Shown in pieces: positions 1 to 7,643 of a stretch of 64,000 nt of DNA. Source of the stretch: Lachnospiraceae bacterium (GTDB lineage: Bacteria; Bacillota; Clostridia; Lachnospirales; Lachnospiraceae); NCBI GenBank assembly GCA_017556805.1, contig JAFYMC010000008.1, positions 1-64,000 of the forward strand. The letters are read 5' to 3'. Below the pieces are notes generated by a model, which searched no databases, was not told the DNA's origin, and worked only from the letters and a program-made list of their open reading frames with translations. The position numbers and the translations under genes are program-made. Position 1 is the stretch's first letter, and each line of letters begins with the position of its first letter.

Positions 1-126
1 AACAATAATAACAATAATAACTGGGGCAACAATTGGGGAAACAACTGGGGCAACAACGATTGGAATAATAATAACGGAAATAATAATAACGGTGGAAACA
101 ACACAGGAAACGCCGGGGCACAGACC
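1..126 (+). repeat. Low-complexity Asn/Gly/Trp-rich linker coding repeat
   Basis: AAC/AAT runs interspersed with TGGGG units encode repeats such as NNWGNNWGNN. This is an interdomain linker typical of modular secreted glycoside hydrolases, not a DNA-level control element. Confidence 0.8.
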
Positions 127-480
127 AATGAGGTACAGTGCGAGTCTATGACTAAGAGCGGTCAGTACACCGGGAATACCAACAATCCGTTTAACGGTGT
201 GGCATTGTATGCCAACAACGATAAGGTGTCCTTCTCCCAGTACTTTGCATACGATACCCACAGCTTTACCCTTCGCGGTGCGTCCAACAATTCCAAGACC
301 GCAAAGGTGGATTTGGTAATCAACGGTCAGACGGTGGGGACCTTCTCCTTCGGAAACAATACGCCGACGGAGTATACCATTCAGAATGTAAAGCATGCAA
401 CCGGACAGGTAACTGTTGAGTTGGTGGTAACTAACGATGACGGTAGCTGGGATGCATATATTGATTATTTGAAGTTTTAA
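1..480 (+). CDS. C-terminal end of secreted xylan-binding protein, CBM36-like (5' truncated)
   Basis: The reading frame is open from base 1, so the start and any catalytic domain lie outside the window. The visible part begins with an Asn/Gly/Trp-rich linker of about 42 residues, followed by a beta-sandwich-like domain of about 115 residues. That domain has the features I associate with CBM36, a calcium-dependent xylan-binding module: PFNGVALYANND, TQ/SQYF, LRGASNNS and the terminal DGSWDAYIDYLKF. In that family the C-terminal Asp residues take part in calcium binding. The parent protein is therefore probably a secreted xylanase or related hemicellulase. Another CBM6/35/36-clan family is possible. 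A strong terminator follows directly. Confidence 0.7.
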   Translation, partial: NNNNNNNWGNNWGNNWGNNDWNNNNGNNNNGGNNTGNAGAQTNEVQCESMTKSGQYTGNTNNPFNGVALYANNDKVSFSQYFAYDTHSFTLRGASNNSKTAKVDLVINGQTVGTFSFGNNTPTEYTIQNVKHATGQVTVELVVTNDDGSWDAYIDYLKF

Positions 481-494
481 TTCATAGAATTTTA

Positions 495-523
495 GGGCCG
501 TATCCGAGGATACGGCCCTTTTT
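495..523 (+). terminator. Intrinsic terminator after the CBM36-like gene
   Basis: A perfect 10-bp stem GGGCCGTATC/GATACGGCCC with loop CGAG is followed by five T. It lies 15 bases after the stop codon. Confidence 0.95.
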
Positions 524-584
524 GTATGTTCTCGTGCCTTTCCGGGCATACTGTTACAAAAAACAGGAAGGAAACGGGAATGGT

Positions 585-1355
585 ATGGAACGTAATAGCA
601 ATGAAAACAATAACGAAAAGAATCGTACAGAGAAAAGTTATGAAAATGATGTAAATAACAAGAAAAACAACTCCTCCGATGACAGAGCGGAGCGGAGAGA
701 GGCGGAAAAACAACGGGATGAAAAGATTTCCGAATACGGTCAGACCGTATTAAATACAAGTGAGCCGGGCAAGCGGATTCATCTTTTGTCCATTATCGGG
801 GAAATTGAGGGACACGAATGCTCTGCCCAGAATATGAAGACGACAAAGTATGAGCACGTGCTTCCGCAGCTGGCGCAGATTGAGGATGATAAAAACATCG
901 GAGGACTCTTGATTTTACTGAATACGGTGGGTGGAGACGTGGAAAGCGGCCTTGCGATAGCGGAAATGATTGCTTCTTTGAGTAAGCCGACGGTGTCTCT
1001 GGTGCTTGGCGGAGGACATTCCATTGGTGTGCCGTTAGCGGTATCCACGGACTATTCCTTTATTGTGCCGACGGGGACCATGATTGTGCATCCGGTGCGT
1101 ATGAGCGGCATGGTGATCGGAGCACCGCAGACCTATGAGTATTTCCGACGGATTCAGGACCGTATCACCGGGTTTGTGGCAGCCCACAGCAGGGTGAAGA
1201 AGGAGCGTATCGAAGAGATGATGCTAAAGGAAGGAGAACTGACGAAGGATTTGGGGACGATTCTGGTAGGCGAGGATGCGGTGAGAGAAGGATTTATCGA
1301 CGAAGTTGGCGGCATTCGGGCGGCAATGAAGAAAATGAAAGAGATGATGGAATAA
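585..1355 (+). CDS. tepA: ClpP-fold serine protease, TepA/YmfB family
   Basis: The product is 256 aa from ATG 585, chosen because AGGAAGG lies just upstream and the more distal in-frame start at 522 sits in the preceding terminator. Residues 1-50 are charged, Asn-rich and probably disordered. Residues 60-250 form a ClpP/crotonase-like fold. The nucleophile is probably Ser146 in GGGHSIG, with His169 in IVHPVRM. In Bacillus subtilis TepA is a cytosolic ClpP-like protein linked to protein export and spore functions and is encoded near spoIIIE; here ftsK/spoIIIE is 6 kb downstream. It lacks the features of housekeeping ClpP, and no Clp ATPase gene is adjacent. Substrate unknown. Confidence 0.85.
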   Translation: MERNSNENNNEKNRTEKSYENDVNNKKNNSSDDRAERREAEKQRDEKISEYGQTVLNTSEPGKRIHLLSIIGEIEGHECSAQNMKTTKYEHVLPQLAQIEDDKNIGGLLILLNTVGGDVESGLAIAEMIASLSKPTVSLVLGGGHSIGVPLAVSTDYSFIVPTGTMIVHPVRMSGMVIGAPQTYEYFRRIQDRITGFVAAHSRVKKERIEEMMLKEGELTKDLGTILVGEDAVREGFIDEVGGIRAAMKKMKEMME

Positions 1356-1368
1356 AATGAGATAAAGC

Positions 1369-1403
1369 AAAGGTGTCATGGAATGTTACATGGCGCCTTT
1401 TTT
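1369..1403 (+). terminator. Intrinsic terminator after tepA
   Basis: An 11-bp stem AAGGTGTCATG/CATGGCGCCTT, with two G-U pairs and an 8-base loop, is followed by a T run. Confidence 0.85.
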
Positions 1404-1446
1404 GTGATAAAATGAAGTTAAATCGGAAAATCTGAAGCGTTTTTGG

Positions 1447-1475
1447 TTGACGGAAGAGGGAAATTTGATTATAAT
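1447..1475 (+). promoter_or_regulatory. Sigma-A type promoter for the esterase gene
   Basis: TTGACG (1447-1452), a 17-base spacer and a perfect TATAAT (1470-1475). Its position inside the longer open frame argues that translation starts at 1549, not 1447. Confidence 0.8.
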
Positions 1476-1548
1476 GAGTATCGCGAGATTATATGTATTA
1501 CGTCAGGAAAATGCGAGAGTTTTCCGGGACGAAGGAAAGGGAACGGAT

Positions 1549-2661
1549 ATGAAAAAGAGTATGAAAAAGCGTGGAATTGCGCTGATGCTTGTATGTGGCA
1601 TGCTGGTAGGCTTTGCGGCATGTGGAAAAGATACGGAGGGAAAGACAACCGGAAATACGGATGCCACCGCGACTCCGGTGTCGGAGGCAACGGCGACTCC
1701 GGAACCGACGGCGACCCCGGAGCCGACCGCAACTCCGGAACCGACGGCAACCCCGAAGCCGACAGCTACCCCGGCACCGGTGTATGCGGAGAATGCATGG
1801 TTTGATAACGGAAACGGTGCGGATATGTCTGTTGCTGCGGCAACGGTTGAGGTAAAGGCTCCTGCTGCATACACTTATAAAAAGAGTGATGTGGAATACG
1901 GGGAGATTATTACCACGACCTATTATTCTACTACCTGCGGAAGAGATAAGAACCTGATCATCGCGCTTCCGGCGGGGTATACCGAGGAGAAGCAGTATCC
2001 GGTGACTTATGTTTTACACGGTGTGGGCGGCTCCGAAAAGGATATGATCGGCAACGGCAGTAGCGGTGTCCGCGTGATGGCGGCAAATCTGGCGGCAAAG
2101 GGAGAGGCAGAGGAGATGATTCTCGTTTTCCCGAATATGTACTCCAGTGCCACCCAGGCAAGCTTTTCCGGGATTGATCAGGAGAATATGGCGGCTTACG
2201 ACAATTTTGTAAATGATATGGTGAACGATTTGATGCCGTACATGGAGGCAAATTATTCTATCGCTACCGGTCGTTTGAATACGGCTGTGGTAGGATTTTC
2301 CATGGGAGGCCGTGAATCTCTTTGCATCGGTTTTTCCAGACCGGATTTGTTCGGTTATGTGGGTGCGATTGCTCCGGCACCGGGACTGACACCGGGCAAG
2401 GATATGTTCCTTGACCATGTAGGTACGTTTTCTGAGGAGGAGCTGGTGTTTGGCGACGTAAGTCCGGAGATTCTGATGATTTGTAGCGGAGATAAGGACA
2501 GCGTAGTAGGGCAGTTCCCGAAGAGTTATCATACGATTTTAACAACCAACGGAGTGAATCACATCTGGTATGAGATTCCGGGTTCCAACCACGGAGATCC
2601 GGCCATGTCCAGTGGTTTGTACAACTTCTGTAAGATGATTTTTAAGACGGAACAGGAATAA
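1549..2661 (+). CDS. Secreted lipoprotein esterase, alpha/beta hydrolase (CE1/esterase-D-like)
   Basis: The 370-aa product starts at ATG 1549 behind GAAGGAAAGG. Residues 1-24 are a signal peptide with a lipobox GFAAC (Cys25), so the protein should be anchored outside the membrane. A Thr-Pro-rich linker spans about 40-78. The hydrolase domain has an oxyanion-region motif YVLHGVGG, the nucleophile elbow GFSMGG (Ser251), a candidate acid at Asp315 or Asp317 in SGDKD, and His348 in GSNHGD. This arrangement fits feruloyl or acetyl-xylan esterases of carbohydrate esterase family 1. Close proximity to a xylan-binding protein supports hemicellulose side-chain removal, but the substrate is inferred. 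Confidence 0.8.
   Translation: MKKSMKKRGIALMLVCGMLVGFAACGKDTEGKTTGNTDATATPVSEATATPEPTATPEPTATPEPTATPKPTATPAPVYAENAWFDNGNGADMSVAAATVEVKAPAAYTYKKSDVEYGEIITTTYYSTTCGRDKNLIIALPAGYTEEKQYPVTYVLHGVGGSEKDMIGNGSSGVRVMAANLAAKGEAEEMILVFPNMYSSATQASFSGIDQENMAAYDNFVNDMVNDLMPYMEANYSIATGRLNTAVVGFSMGGRESLCIGFSRPDLFGYVGAIAPAPGLTPGKDMFLDHVGTFSEEELVFGDVSPEILMICSGDKDSVVGQFPKSYHTILTTNGVNHIWYEIPGSNHGDPAMSSGLYNFCKMIFKTEQE
1666..1778 (+). repeat. Thr-Pro linker repeat inside the esterase gene
   Basis: Imperfect 15-18-base repeats encode ATPEPT-type units. This is a surface-protein spacer between lipid anchor and catalytic domain. Confidence 0.85.
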
Positions 2662-2712
2662 ACAAAGCGGATTGCAACGGAATCCTTCGTTTGTCGAAAA
2701 GAAAATTAGGGA

Positions 2713-2741
2713 TTGACAAGAGGTATTAGGAAGACTATAAT
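2713..2741 (+). promoter_or_regulatory. Consensus promoter of the leader ORF/ABC exporter operon
   Basis: Perfect TTGACA (2713-2718), a 17-base spacer and perfect TATAAT (2736-2741). Such a strong promoter ahead of a leader ORF and a terminator suggests control after initiation. Confidence 0.9.
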
Positions 2742-2806
2742 ACAACTGTTGCTAAGAAAAGGAAATCGACGCAGGTCGAAATTTGAAAGAAAGTGAGGTA
2801 TGCGAT

Positions 2807-2908
2807 ATGAACAACACAAAAATGAATGTAATGCAGGGAAAAGTGAATACATTTGGTAAGAGTTATGTGCAGAGAACATATGGTATGACCTCATCTTGTC
2901 CGCGATAG
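2807..2908 (+). CDS. 33-codon leader ORF upstream of ABC exporter genes
   Basis: ATG 2807 lies 7-10 bases after GAAAGTGAGG and encodes a 33-residue polar peptide (begins MNNTKMNVMQGK, ends TSSCPR) with no membrane segment and no clear secretion leader. An intrinsic terminator follows 32 bases after the stop, and two multidrug-type ABC half-exporter genes follow that. By analogy with bmrB upstream of bmrCD in B. subtilis, I infer a regulatory leader peptide whose translation state decides read-through. A secreted or modified peptide is less likely because the exporters lack a peptidase domain. An overlapping 19-codon frame starts at ATG 2800. Confidence 0.55.
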   Translation: MNNTKMNVMQGKVNTFGKSYVQRTYGMTSSCPR

Positions 2909-2940
2909 AAACGAATTTCGGATTGCTATAGGATGAATGG

Positions 2941-2976
2941 AACCCCGTAGTGTGATTGCGCTACGGGGTTTTCTTG
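2941..2976 (+). terminator. Intrinsic terminator/attenuator between leader ORF and ABC genes
   Basis: A 10-bp perfect stem AACCCCGTAG/CTACGGGGTT with a 10-base loop is followed by TTTTCTT. It stands between a strong promoter and the exporter genes, which have no other visible promoter, so it probably acts as an attenuator. Confidence 0.85.
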
Positions 2977-2978
2977 CG

Positions 2979-3052
2979 TGTAGGCAAAGCGCCCACGACT
3001 GAGCGACGTAAGTCGTGAAGTGCGTGGGGTGAGCGTAGGGCATGTGCCTACA
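2979..3052 (+). repeat. Small hairpin element, copy 1
   Basis: Bounded by perfect 8-bp inverted ends TGTAGGCA (2979-2986) and TGCCTACA (3045-3052). Inside are nested stems CACGACT/AGTCGTG and CCCACG/CGTGGG. It begins directly after a terminator T tract. A related copy lies at 33471-33600, also directly after a terminator; both contain GCGCCCACGAC(T/C)GAGCGAC. Here it forms part of the leader of the ABC exporter mRNA. Confidence 0.7.
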
Positions 3053-3087
3053 AACAAAAGTGACAGGATGACGTCTTTGGAGGAGTT

Positions 3088-4851
3088 ATGAAAAAGGTAA
3101 GTTATTATTTGAAAAAGTATTGGTTCGCATATCTGATTGCGGTAGTTTGCCTGGTGACGCAGATTACCATAGATATGTTGAACCCCCAGGTGACCATTCG
3201 GATTATCGATGAGGTCATCGGCGAGGGAAAGCTTTCGTTGTTAAAGTATTCTCTCATAATGATGCTGGTGTTTGCTTTGGGGCGCGTAGTCTTCGGTTAT
3301 GCCAAGGAGTATTTGTTCGATACCACCAGCTTTAAAATCAGTGTGGATATCCGGAAGGGGCTGTTCCGGCATATTCAGAAGCTTTCCGTGAATTACTTTG
3401 ACCGGAGTAATACCGGAGAGATCATGTCCCGTGTCAAGGACGATGTGGACCGTATCCAGGCGGCCTTCGGTTATATCGGAATGCTGAGTATTATGGTTGT
3501 GATTCACATGTCTATGGTTATTTTTTGTATGGTGCGTATCAGCCTGAAGCTGGCACTGGTTCCGCTCATCGCCGTTCCGGTGTGTGCGGTGCTGGCGATT
3601 GTACTGGAGCGGAAGTTAAATAAGGTTTACGAGGATATCAGTGAGGAAAATGCGGAAATGAATACCGTGGCGGAGGAAAATCTGGCCGGTGTTCGTACCG
3701 TAAAGGCTTTTGCCAGGGAAAAGCATGAGATTTTAAAGTTCATGCAGCATAATAAAAAGTATTATGAGCTGAATATGCGTCAGTCTAAGCTTTGGATTCG
3801 CTATTATCCGTTTTTCCAGATGATTTCCAAGGTGTTGCCGATTACGTCGGTCATTATCGGTGGTGTAATGGTAATGAACGAAGAGATTACGTTGGGAACC
3901 CTCGGCGCATTTATCGAGTATTGTAACAATGTGGTCTGGCCGTTGGAAATGCTGGGATGGCTGTCCAATGAGCTGGCGGCGGCATTTGCTTCCCGGAAGA
4001 AAATTAATAAAATTTATAACGAGACGTCCATGATTGCGGAGCCGGAACAGCCGGTGGTGCTTCCGCAGGTAAGAGGCGAGATTTCCTTTGAAAACGTGGG
4101 CTTTGCGTTGGAAGATAAGGAAATTTTACGGGACGTATCTTTTTGTGTTCCGGCAGGGAAGACGCTTGGGATTATCGGTGCTACGGGCTCCGGTAAGAGT
4201 TCCTTAATCAATTTGCTGCTTCGTATGTATGATACGACTGTCGGTGCCGTAAAGCTGGACGGAGTGGATGTAAAGGAGCTTTCGCTCGGGCAGGTACGTG
4301 GGAGCGTATCCCTTGTGATGCAGGATGTGTTCCTGTTCTCGGATTCCGTTAGCGAAAATGTAAAGCTGGGTAGAAAGAATACGATTACGGATACGGAAGT
4401 GGCAACGGCTCTACAGAAGGCTCAAGCAGCCGGCTTTGTGAAGAAGTTGGAAGCGGGGGCGGAGACCATTATCGGTGAGCGCGGTGTCGGCTTATCCGGC
4501 GGTCAGAAGCAGCGAATCAGTATGGCGAGAGCCTTTGCAAAGGAGGCACCGATTCTGGTACTGGACGATTCCACATCGGCACTGGATATGGAGACGGAGC
4601 GTATGATTCAGAAGACGCTCAGGGAGATTACCGGTATTACGAAGCTGATTGTTGCCCATCGTATTTCCTCTGTACGACATGCGGATGAGATTATTGTACT
4701 GGAGGAAGGAAGAATTGCCGAGCGGGGCACCCATGAAGAGTTACTTGCAAAGAGAGGATATTATTACAAGACCTATCAGGCACAGTACGGAGAGTATATG
4801 GGAGTGCCGGAGGTTGCGGTTACGGATGAAGCCACTCCGATGACAGAATAG
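3088..4851 (+). CDS. ABC exporter half-transporter with degenerate Walker B (BmrC/LmrC-like)
   Basis: The 587-aa protein starts at ATG 3088 after GGAGGAG. An N-terminal six-helix exporter domain (about 1-310) is fused to an ATPase domain (about 330-570). Walker A is GATGSGKS (364-371), the signature is LSGGQ (469-473), and the H-loop His is 524. Walker B ends LDDS, placing Asp494 where the catalytic Glu normally sits. This substitution marks the non-catalytic site of heterodimeric exporters such as BmrC/BmrD, LmrC/LmrD and TM287/288. The partner is encoded 13 bases downstream. Probable role: export of drugs or lipid-like compounds across the cytoplasmic membrane. Substrate not predictable. 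Confidence 0.9.
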   Translation: MKKVSYYLKKYWFAYLIAVVCLVTQITIDMLNPQVTIRIIDEVIGEGKLSLLKYSLIMMLVFALGRVVFGYAKEYLFDTTSFKISVDIRKGLFRHIQKLSVNYFDRSNTGEIMSRVKDDVDRIQAAFGYIGMLSIMVVIHMSMVIFCMVRISLKLALVPLIAVPVCAVLAIVLERKLNKVYEDISEENAEMNTVAEENLAGVRTVKAFAREKHEILKFMQHNKKYYELNMRQSKLWIRYYPFFQMISKVLPITSVIIGGVMVMNEEITLGTLGAFIEYCNNVVWPLEMLGWLSNELAAAFASRKKINKIYNETSMIAEPEQPVVLPQVRGEISFENVGFALEDKEILRDVSFCVPAGKTLGIIGATGSGKSSLINLLLRMYDTTVGAVKLDGVDVKELSLGQVRGSVSLVMQDVFLFSDSVSENVKLGRKNTITDTEVATALQKAQAAGFVKKLEAGAETIIGERGVGLSGGQKQRISMARAFAKEAPILVLDDSTSALDMETERMIQKTLREITGITKLIVAHRISSVRHADEIIVLEEGRIAERGTHEELLAKRGYYYKTYQAQYGEYMGVPEVAVTDEATPMTE

Positions 4852-4864
4852 AGGTGAGTATAGA

Positions 4865-6637
4865 ATGGCTAGAAATGCAACAAAACAGGACGAACAGATT
4901 TCGGAAAAGACCAAACGAGAGACATTGTTTCGGTTGTTTAAGTATTTGTTCGGATATAAAAAGACGATTGCGGTGGTGATGCTTTTAATGGCGGCGTCCA
5001 CGACAATTATTTTAATGAACCCGATTATTTTAGAGCGGGCCATCGACGTACATATTGCGAATAAGGATTCCGAAGGGCTGATTAAGCTGGGAATTCTCGG
5101 TATTACGTTAAATGTACTGTTGATTCTTTTGATTAAGCTTCGTATGTATTTGATGGCGAAGGTATCAAACGATGTACTGGTAAAGATTCGAAAAGAACTG
5201 TACGAGCATATTCAGACCCTGGGCTTTCAGTTTTTTGACAGCAGACCGACGGGAAAGATTTTGGCCCGTTTGATGGGAGACGTAAACTCCTTAAAGGATG
5301 TACTTTCAAACAGTGTAACTACCTTTATTCCGGAGGCGGTAACACTGGTGGCGGTTGTGATTATTATGATTGTCAAAAACGGAAAGTTGGGGTTGGCGTC
5401 CATGAGTGCCATGCCGCTTATGGCTGTCGGCGTGTGGTACGTACAGAGTAAGTCTCACAAAAAATGGCAGATTTTCCGTAAGAAGAATTCAAATTTGAAT
5501 GCTTTTTTGCATGAGGATGTAGCCGGTATTCGCGTGATTCAGAGCTTTCATGCCGAAGGGGAAACGGAGGAGACCTTCGATGATTTGTTGAAGCAGCACT
5601 ATGATTCCTTTGATATGGCGGTACGCTATGCAGACGCCTTTGGTCCGGTGGTAGATATTTGCTGGGGTATTGCCGGTATGATGATGTACTGGGTCGGCGT
5701 AGGTCTTATCGGAAAAGGCGAGGTGCAGGTAGGTGCGCTGGTTTCCTTCGGCAGTTATATCGCCATGTTCTGGCAGCCGCTCATGAATCTCAGTAATTTC
5801 TACAATCAGCTGGTAACTAATATTACCGGTGCGGAGCGTATTTTTGAGATTCTGGATACGGAGGCGGAGATTACCGATGCGGAGGATGCGGTGGAGCTTC
5901 CGAAAATTAAGGGAGAAGTGACCTTTTCCCATGTATCCTTCCATTATGATGACGACCCGGATGTATTGTCCGATGTAAGCTTCACGGTAAAGCCGGGAGA
6001 AACCATTGCACTTGTGGGACCGACCGGTGCCGGAAAGTCTACCATTGTCAATCTGGTATCCCGATTTTATGATGTTCAGCAGGGCGTAGTACGGATTGAC
6101 GGTTACGATATCAAAAAGGTGTCTGTGGAGAGTCTGCGTGAGCAGATGGGTGTTATGACTCAGGATAATTTCCTGTTTTCCGGAACGGTGCGGGATAATA
6201 TTCGTTACGGTAAGTTAGATGCCACCGACGAGGAAATCGAGGCGGCTGCAAAGGCTGTGAATGCCCATGAGTTTATCATGAAAATGGAAGAGGGCTACGA
6301 TACGAAGATAAAGGAGAGGGGCGCGGGACTTTCCATCGGACAGCGCCAGCTTCTGGCCTTTGCCAGAACCATGGTGTCCGCGCCGCGGATTCTCATTCTG
6401 GATGAGGCCACTTCCAGTATCGACACTCATACGGAGCTTTTAGTGCAGCAGGGAATCGAGACTTTGCTTGCGGGGCGTACCTCCTTTGTCGTGGCACACA
6501 GATTGTCTACGATTCAGAAGGCAGACCGGATTTTTGTGGTGGATAAGGGCGGTATTATAGAGTCCGGTTCTCCGGCGGAACTGATGGCGAAAAAGGGCGA
6601 ATATTACAAGCTTTATATGGCCCAGTTCGAGAACTAA
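4865..6637 (+). CDS. ABC exporter half-transporter, partner subunit (BmrD/LmrD-like)
   Basis: The 590-aa protein starts at ATG 4865 after GAGGTGAG. It has an exporter membrane domain (about 25-325) and an ATPase domain with Walker A GPTGAGKS (385-392) and the catalytic Glu514 in ILDEATSS. Its signature motif is LSIGQ (489-493) instead of LSGGQ. In a dimer this altered signature would face the Asp494 site of the partner, giving one degenerate and one full ATP site. The pair therefore shows the expected complementary pattern. A terminator follows, closing the operon. Confidence 0.9.
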   Translation: MARNATKQDEQISEKTKRETLFRLFKYLFGYKKTIAVVMLLMAASTTIILMNPIILERAIDVHIANKDSEGLIKLGILGITLNVLLILLIKLRMYLMAKVSNDVLVKIRKELYEHIQTLGFQFFDSRPTGKILARLMGDVNSLKDVLSNSVTTFIPEAVTLVAVVIIMIVKNGKLGLASMSAMPLMAVGVWYVQSKSHKKWQIFRKKNSNLNAFLHEDVAGIRVIQSFHAEGETEETFDDLLKQHYDSFDMAVRYADAFGPVVDICWGIAGMMMYWVGVGLIGKGEVQVGALVSFGSYIAMFWQPLMNLSNFYNQLVTNITGAERIFEILDTEAEITDAEDAVELPKIKGEVTFSHVSFHYDDDPDVLSDVSFTVKPGETIALVGPTGAGKSTIVNLVSRFYDVQQGVVRIDGYDIKKVSVESLREQMGVMTQDNFLFSGTVRDNIRYGKLDATDEEIEAAAKAVNAHEFIMKMEEGYDTKIKERGAGLSIGQRQLLAFARTMVSAPRILILDEATSSIDTHTELLVQQGIETLLAGRTSFVVAHRLSTIQKADRIFVVDKGGIIESGSPAELMAKKGEYYKLYMAQFEN

Positions 6638-6666
6638 GTCAGTAAGGAAATGCTTTTGTAATCATT

Positions 6667-6711
6667 CAACCCTTTCGGAAAAGTTTTTGCCCGAAAGGGT
6701 TGAGTTTTTTT
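6667..6711 (+). terminator. Intrinsic terminator after the ABC exporter operon
   Basis: A perfect 12-bp stem CAACCCTTTCGG/CCGAAAGGGTTG with a 12-base loop is followed by seven T. Confidence 0.95.
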
Positions 6712-6728
6712 GTTCAATCTTATATAAT
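6700..6728 (+). promoter_or_regulatory. Candidate promoter of uppP
   Basis: TTGAGT (6700-6705), a 17-base spacer and TATAAT (6723-6728). The -35 overlaps the end of the preceding terminator stem. Confidence 0.5.
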
Positions 6729-6765
6729 TATAAGATAGGATATTTAGAAGTAAGAGGAGATACCG

Positions 6766-7626
6766 ATGGAATTATTCAAAGCGATTATTTTAGGATTTAT
6801 ACAGGGAGTGGCCGAGTTTTTGCCGATCAGTAGCTCGGGTCATCTGGCAATTTTTAAGAATGTACTTGGATTTGATACGGATACCGGACTGTTGTTTGAT
6901 GTTTTGCTTCATTTGGGAACGTTAGCAGCTGTTTTTGTGGTATTTCGGAAGGATATTTGGGAGCTCATCAAAGAGGGATTTGCTATTATCGGACAGTTCT
7001 TTCAGAGCCTGTTCGGTTGTCTGTTTAAAAAGCAGAAGTGGCAGCCGGTGGTAACGACGCCGTATCGTCGTTTTGTAATGATGGTGATTGTGTCCACCAT
7101 TCCGACCGGTATTATGGGAATTGTACTGGAGGGCGCCATTAATGCGGCATCGGCTACCTTAATTGTACCTGGTATTTTGCTTTTGTTAAACGGCGTACAG
7201 CTTCTGATTTCCGACCGGTTACCGGACGGAGCGTTGACGGAGGCGGATGCACCTTTCGGAAAAGCAGTAATCGTGGGTATTGCACAGGGCATAGCTACGT
7301 TTCCGGGCATTTCCCGTTCCGGAACCACCATTACCGCATGTCTTGCCTGCGGCTTTAAAAGAGAGTTCGCGGTAAAGTATTCCTTTATCATGTCTATTCC
7401 GGCCATTTTAGGTGCGCTGGTATTGGAACTTATGGATTTTTCACCGGAGATGTTATCCGGTTCCGATATGGTAAATTATCTGATCGGTACATTAGTATCG
7501 GCAGTGGTGGGCTATGTTTGTATTAAGACTATGCTCGTTATTGTCAGAGGAAAGAAGTTTAAGTATTTTGCATATTACTGCTTCGCCATGGGCGCATTCG
7601 CAGTATTGTTCAGTATTTTTGCATAA
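6766..7626 (+). CDS. uppP: Undecaprenyl-diphosphatase UppP/BacA
   Basis: The 286-aa polytopic membrane protein starts at ATG 6766 behind AGAGGAG. UppP removes a phosphate from undecaprenyl pyrophosphate to recycle the lipid carrier of peptidoglycan synthesis, and high dosage gives bacitracin resistance. Both family signatures are present: [14 protein letters not shown] (13-26) and [14 protein letters not shown] (about 174-187), containing the conserved Glu and the Ser/Arg residues of the active site. The following ftsK-like gene starts 17 bases later with no terminator between, so the two are probably cotranscribed. Confidence 0.97.
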   Translation: MELFKAIILGFIQGVAEFLPISSSGHLAIFKNVLGFDTDTGLLFDVLLHLGTLAAVFVVFRKDIWELIKEGFAIIGQFFQSLFGCLFKKQKWQPVVTTPYRRFVMMVIVSTIPTGIMGIVLEGAINAASATLIVPGILLLLNGVQLLISDRLPDGALTEADAPFGKAVIVGIAQGIATFPGISRSGTTITACLACGFKREFAVKYSFIMSIPAILGALVLELMDFSPEMLSGSDMVNYLIGTLVSAVVGYVCIKTMLVIVRGKKFKYFAYYCFAMGAFAVLFSIFA

Positions 7627-7643
7627 GTGCAAGGAGGGATGAA

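Noticed and set aside
2663-2694. Terminator after the esterase gene
   Set aside because: Only short interrupted stems (ACAAA/TTTGT and GGATT/AATCC) form and no T tract follows, so termination is not supported.
2807-2908. Leader ORF as a bacteriocin or modified-peptide precursor exported by the ABC pair
   Set aside because: It lacks a GG-type leader, the exporters lack a C39 peptidase domain, no modification enzyme is adjacent, and the terminator after the ORF fits attenuation better.
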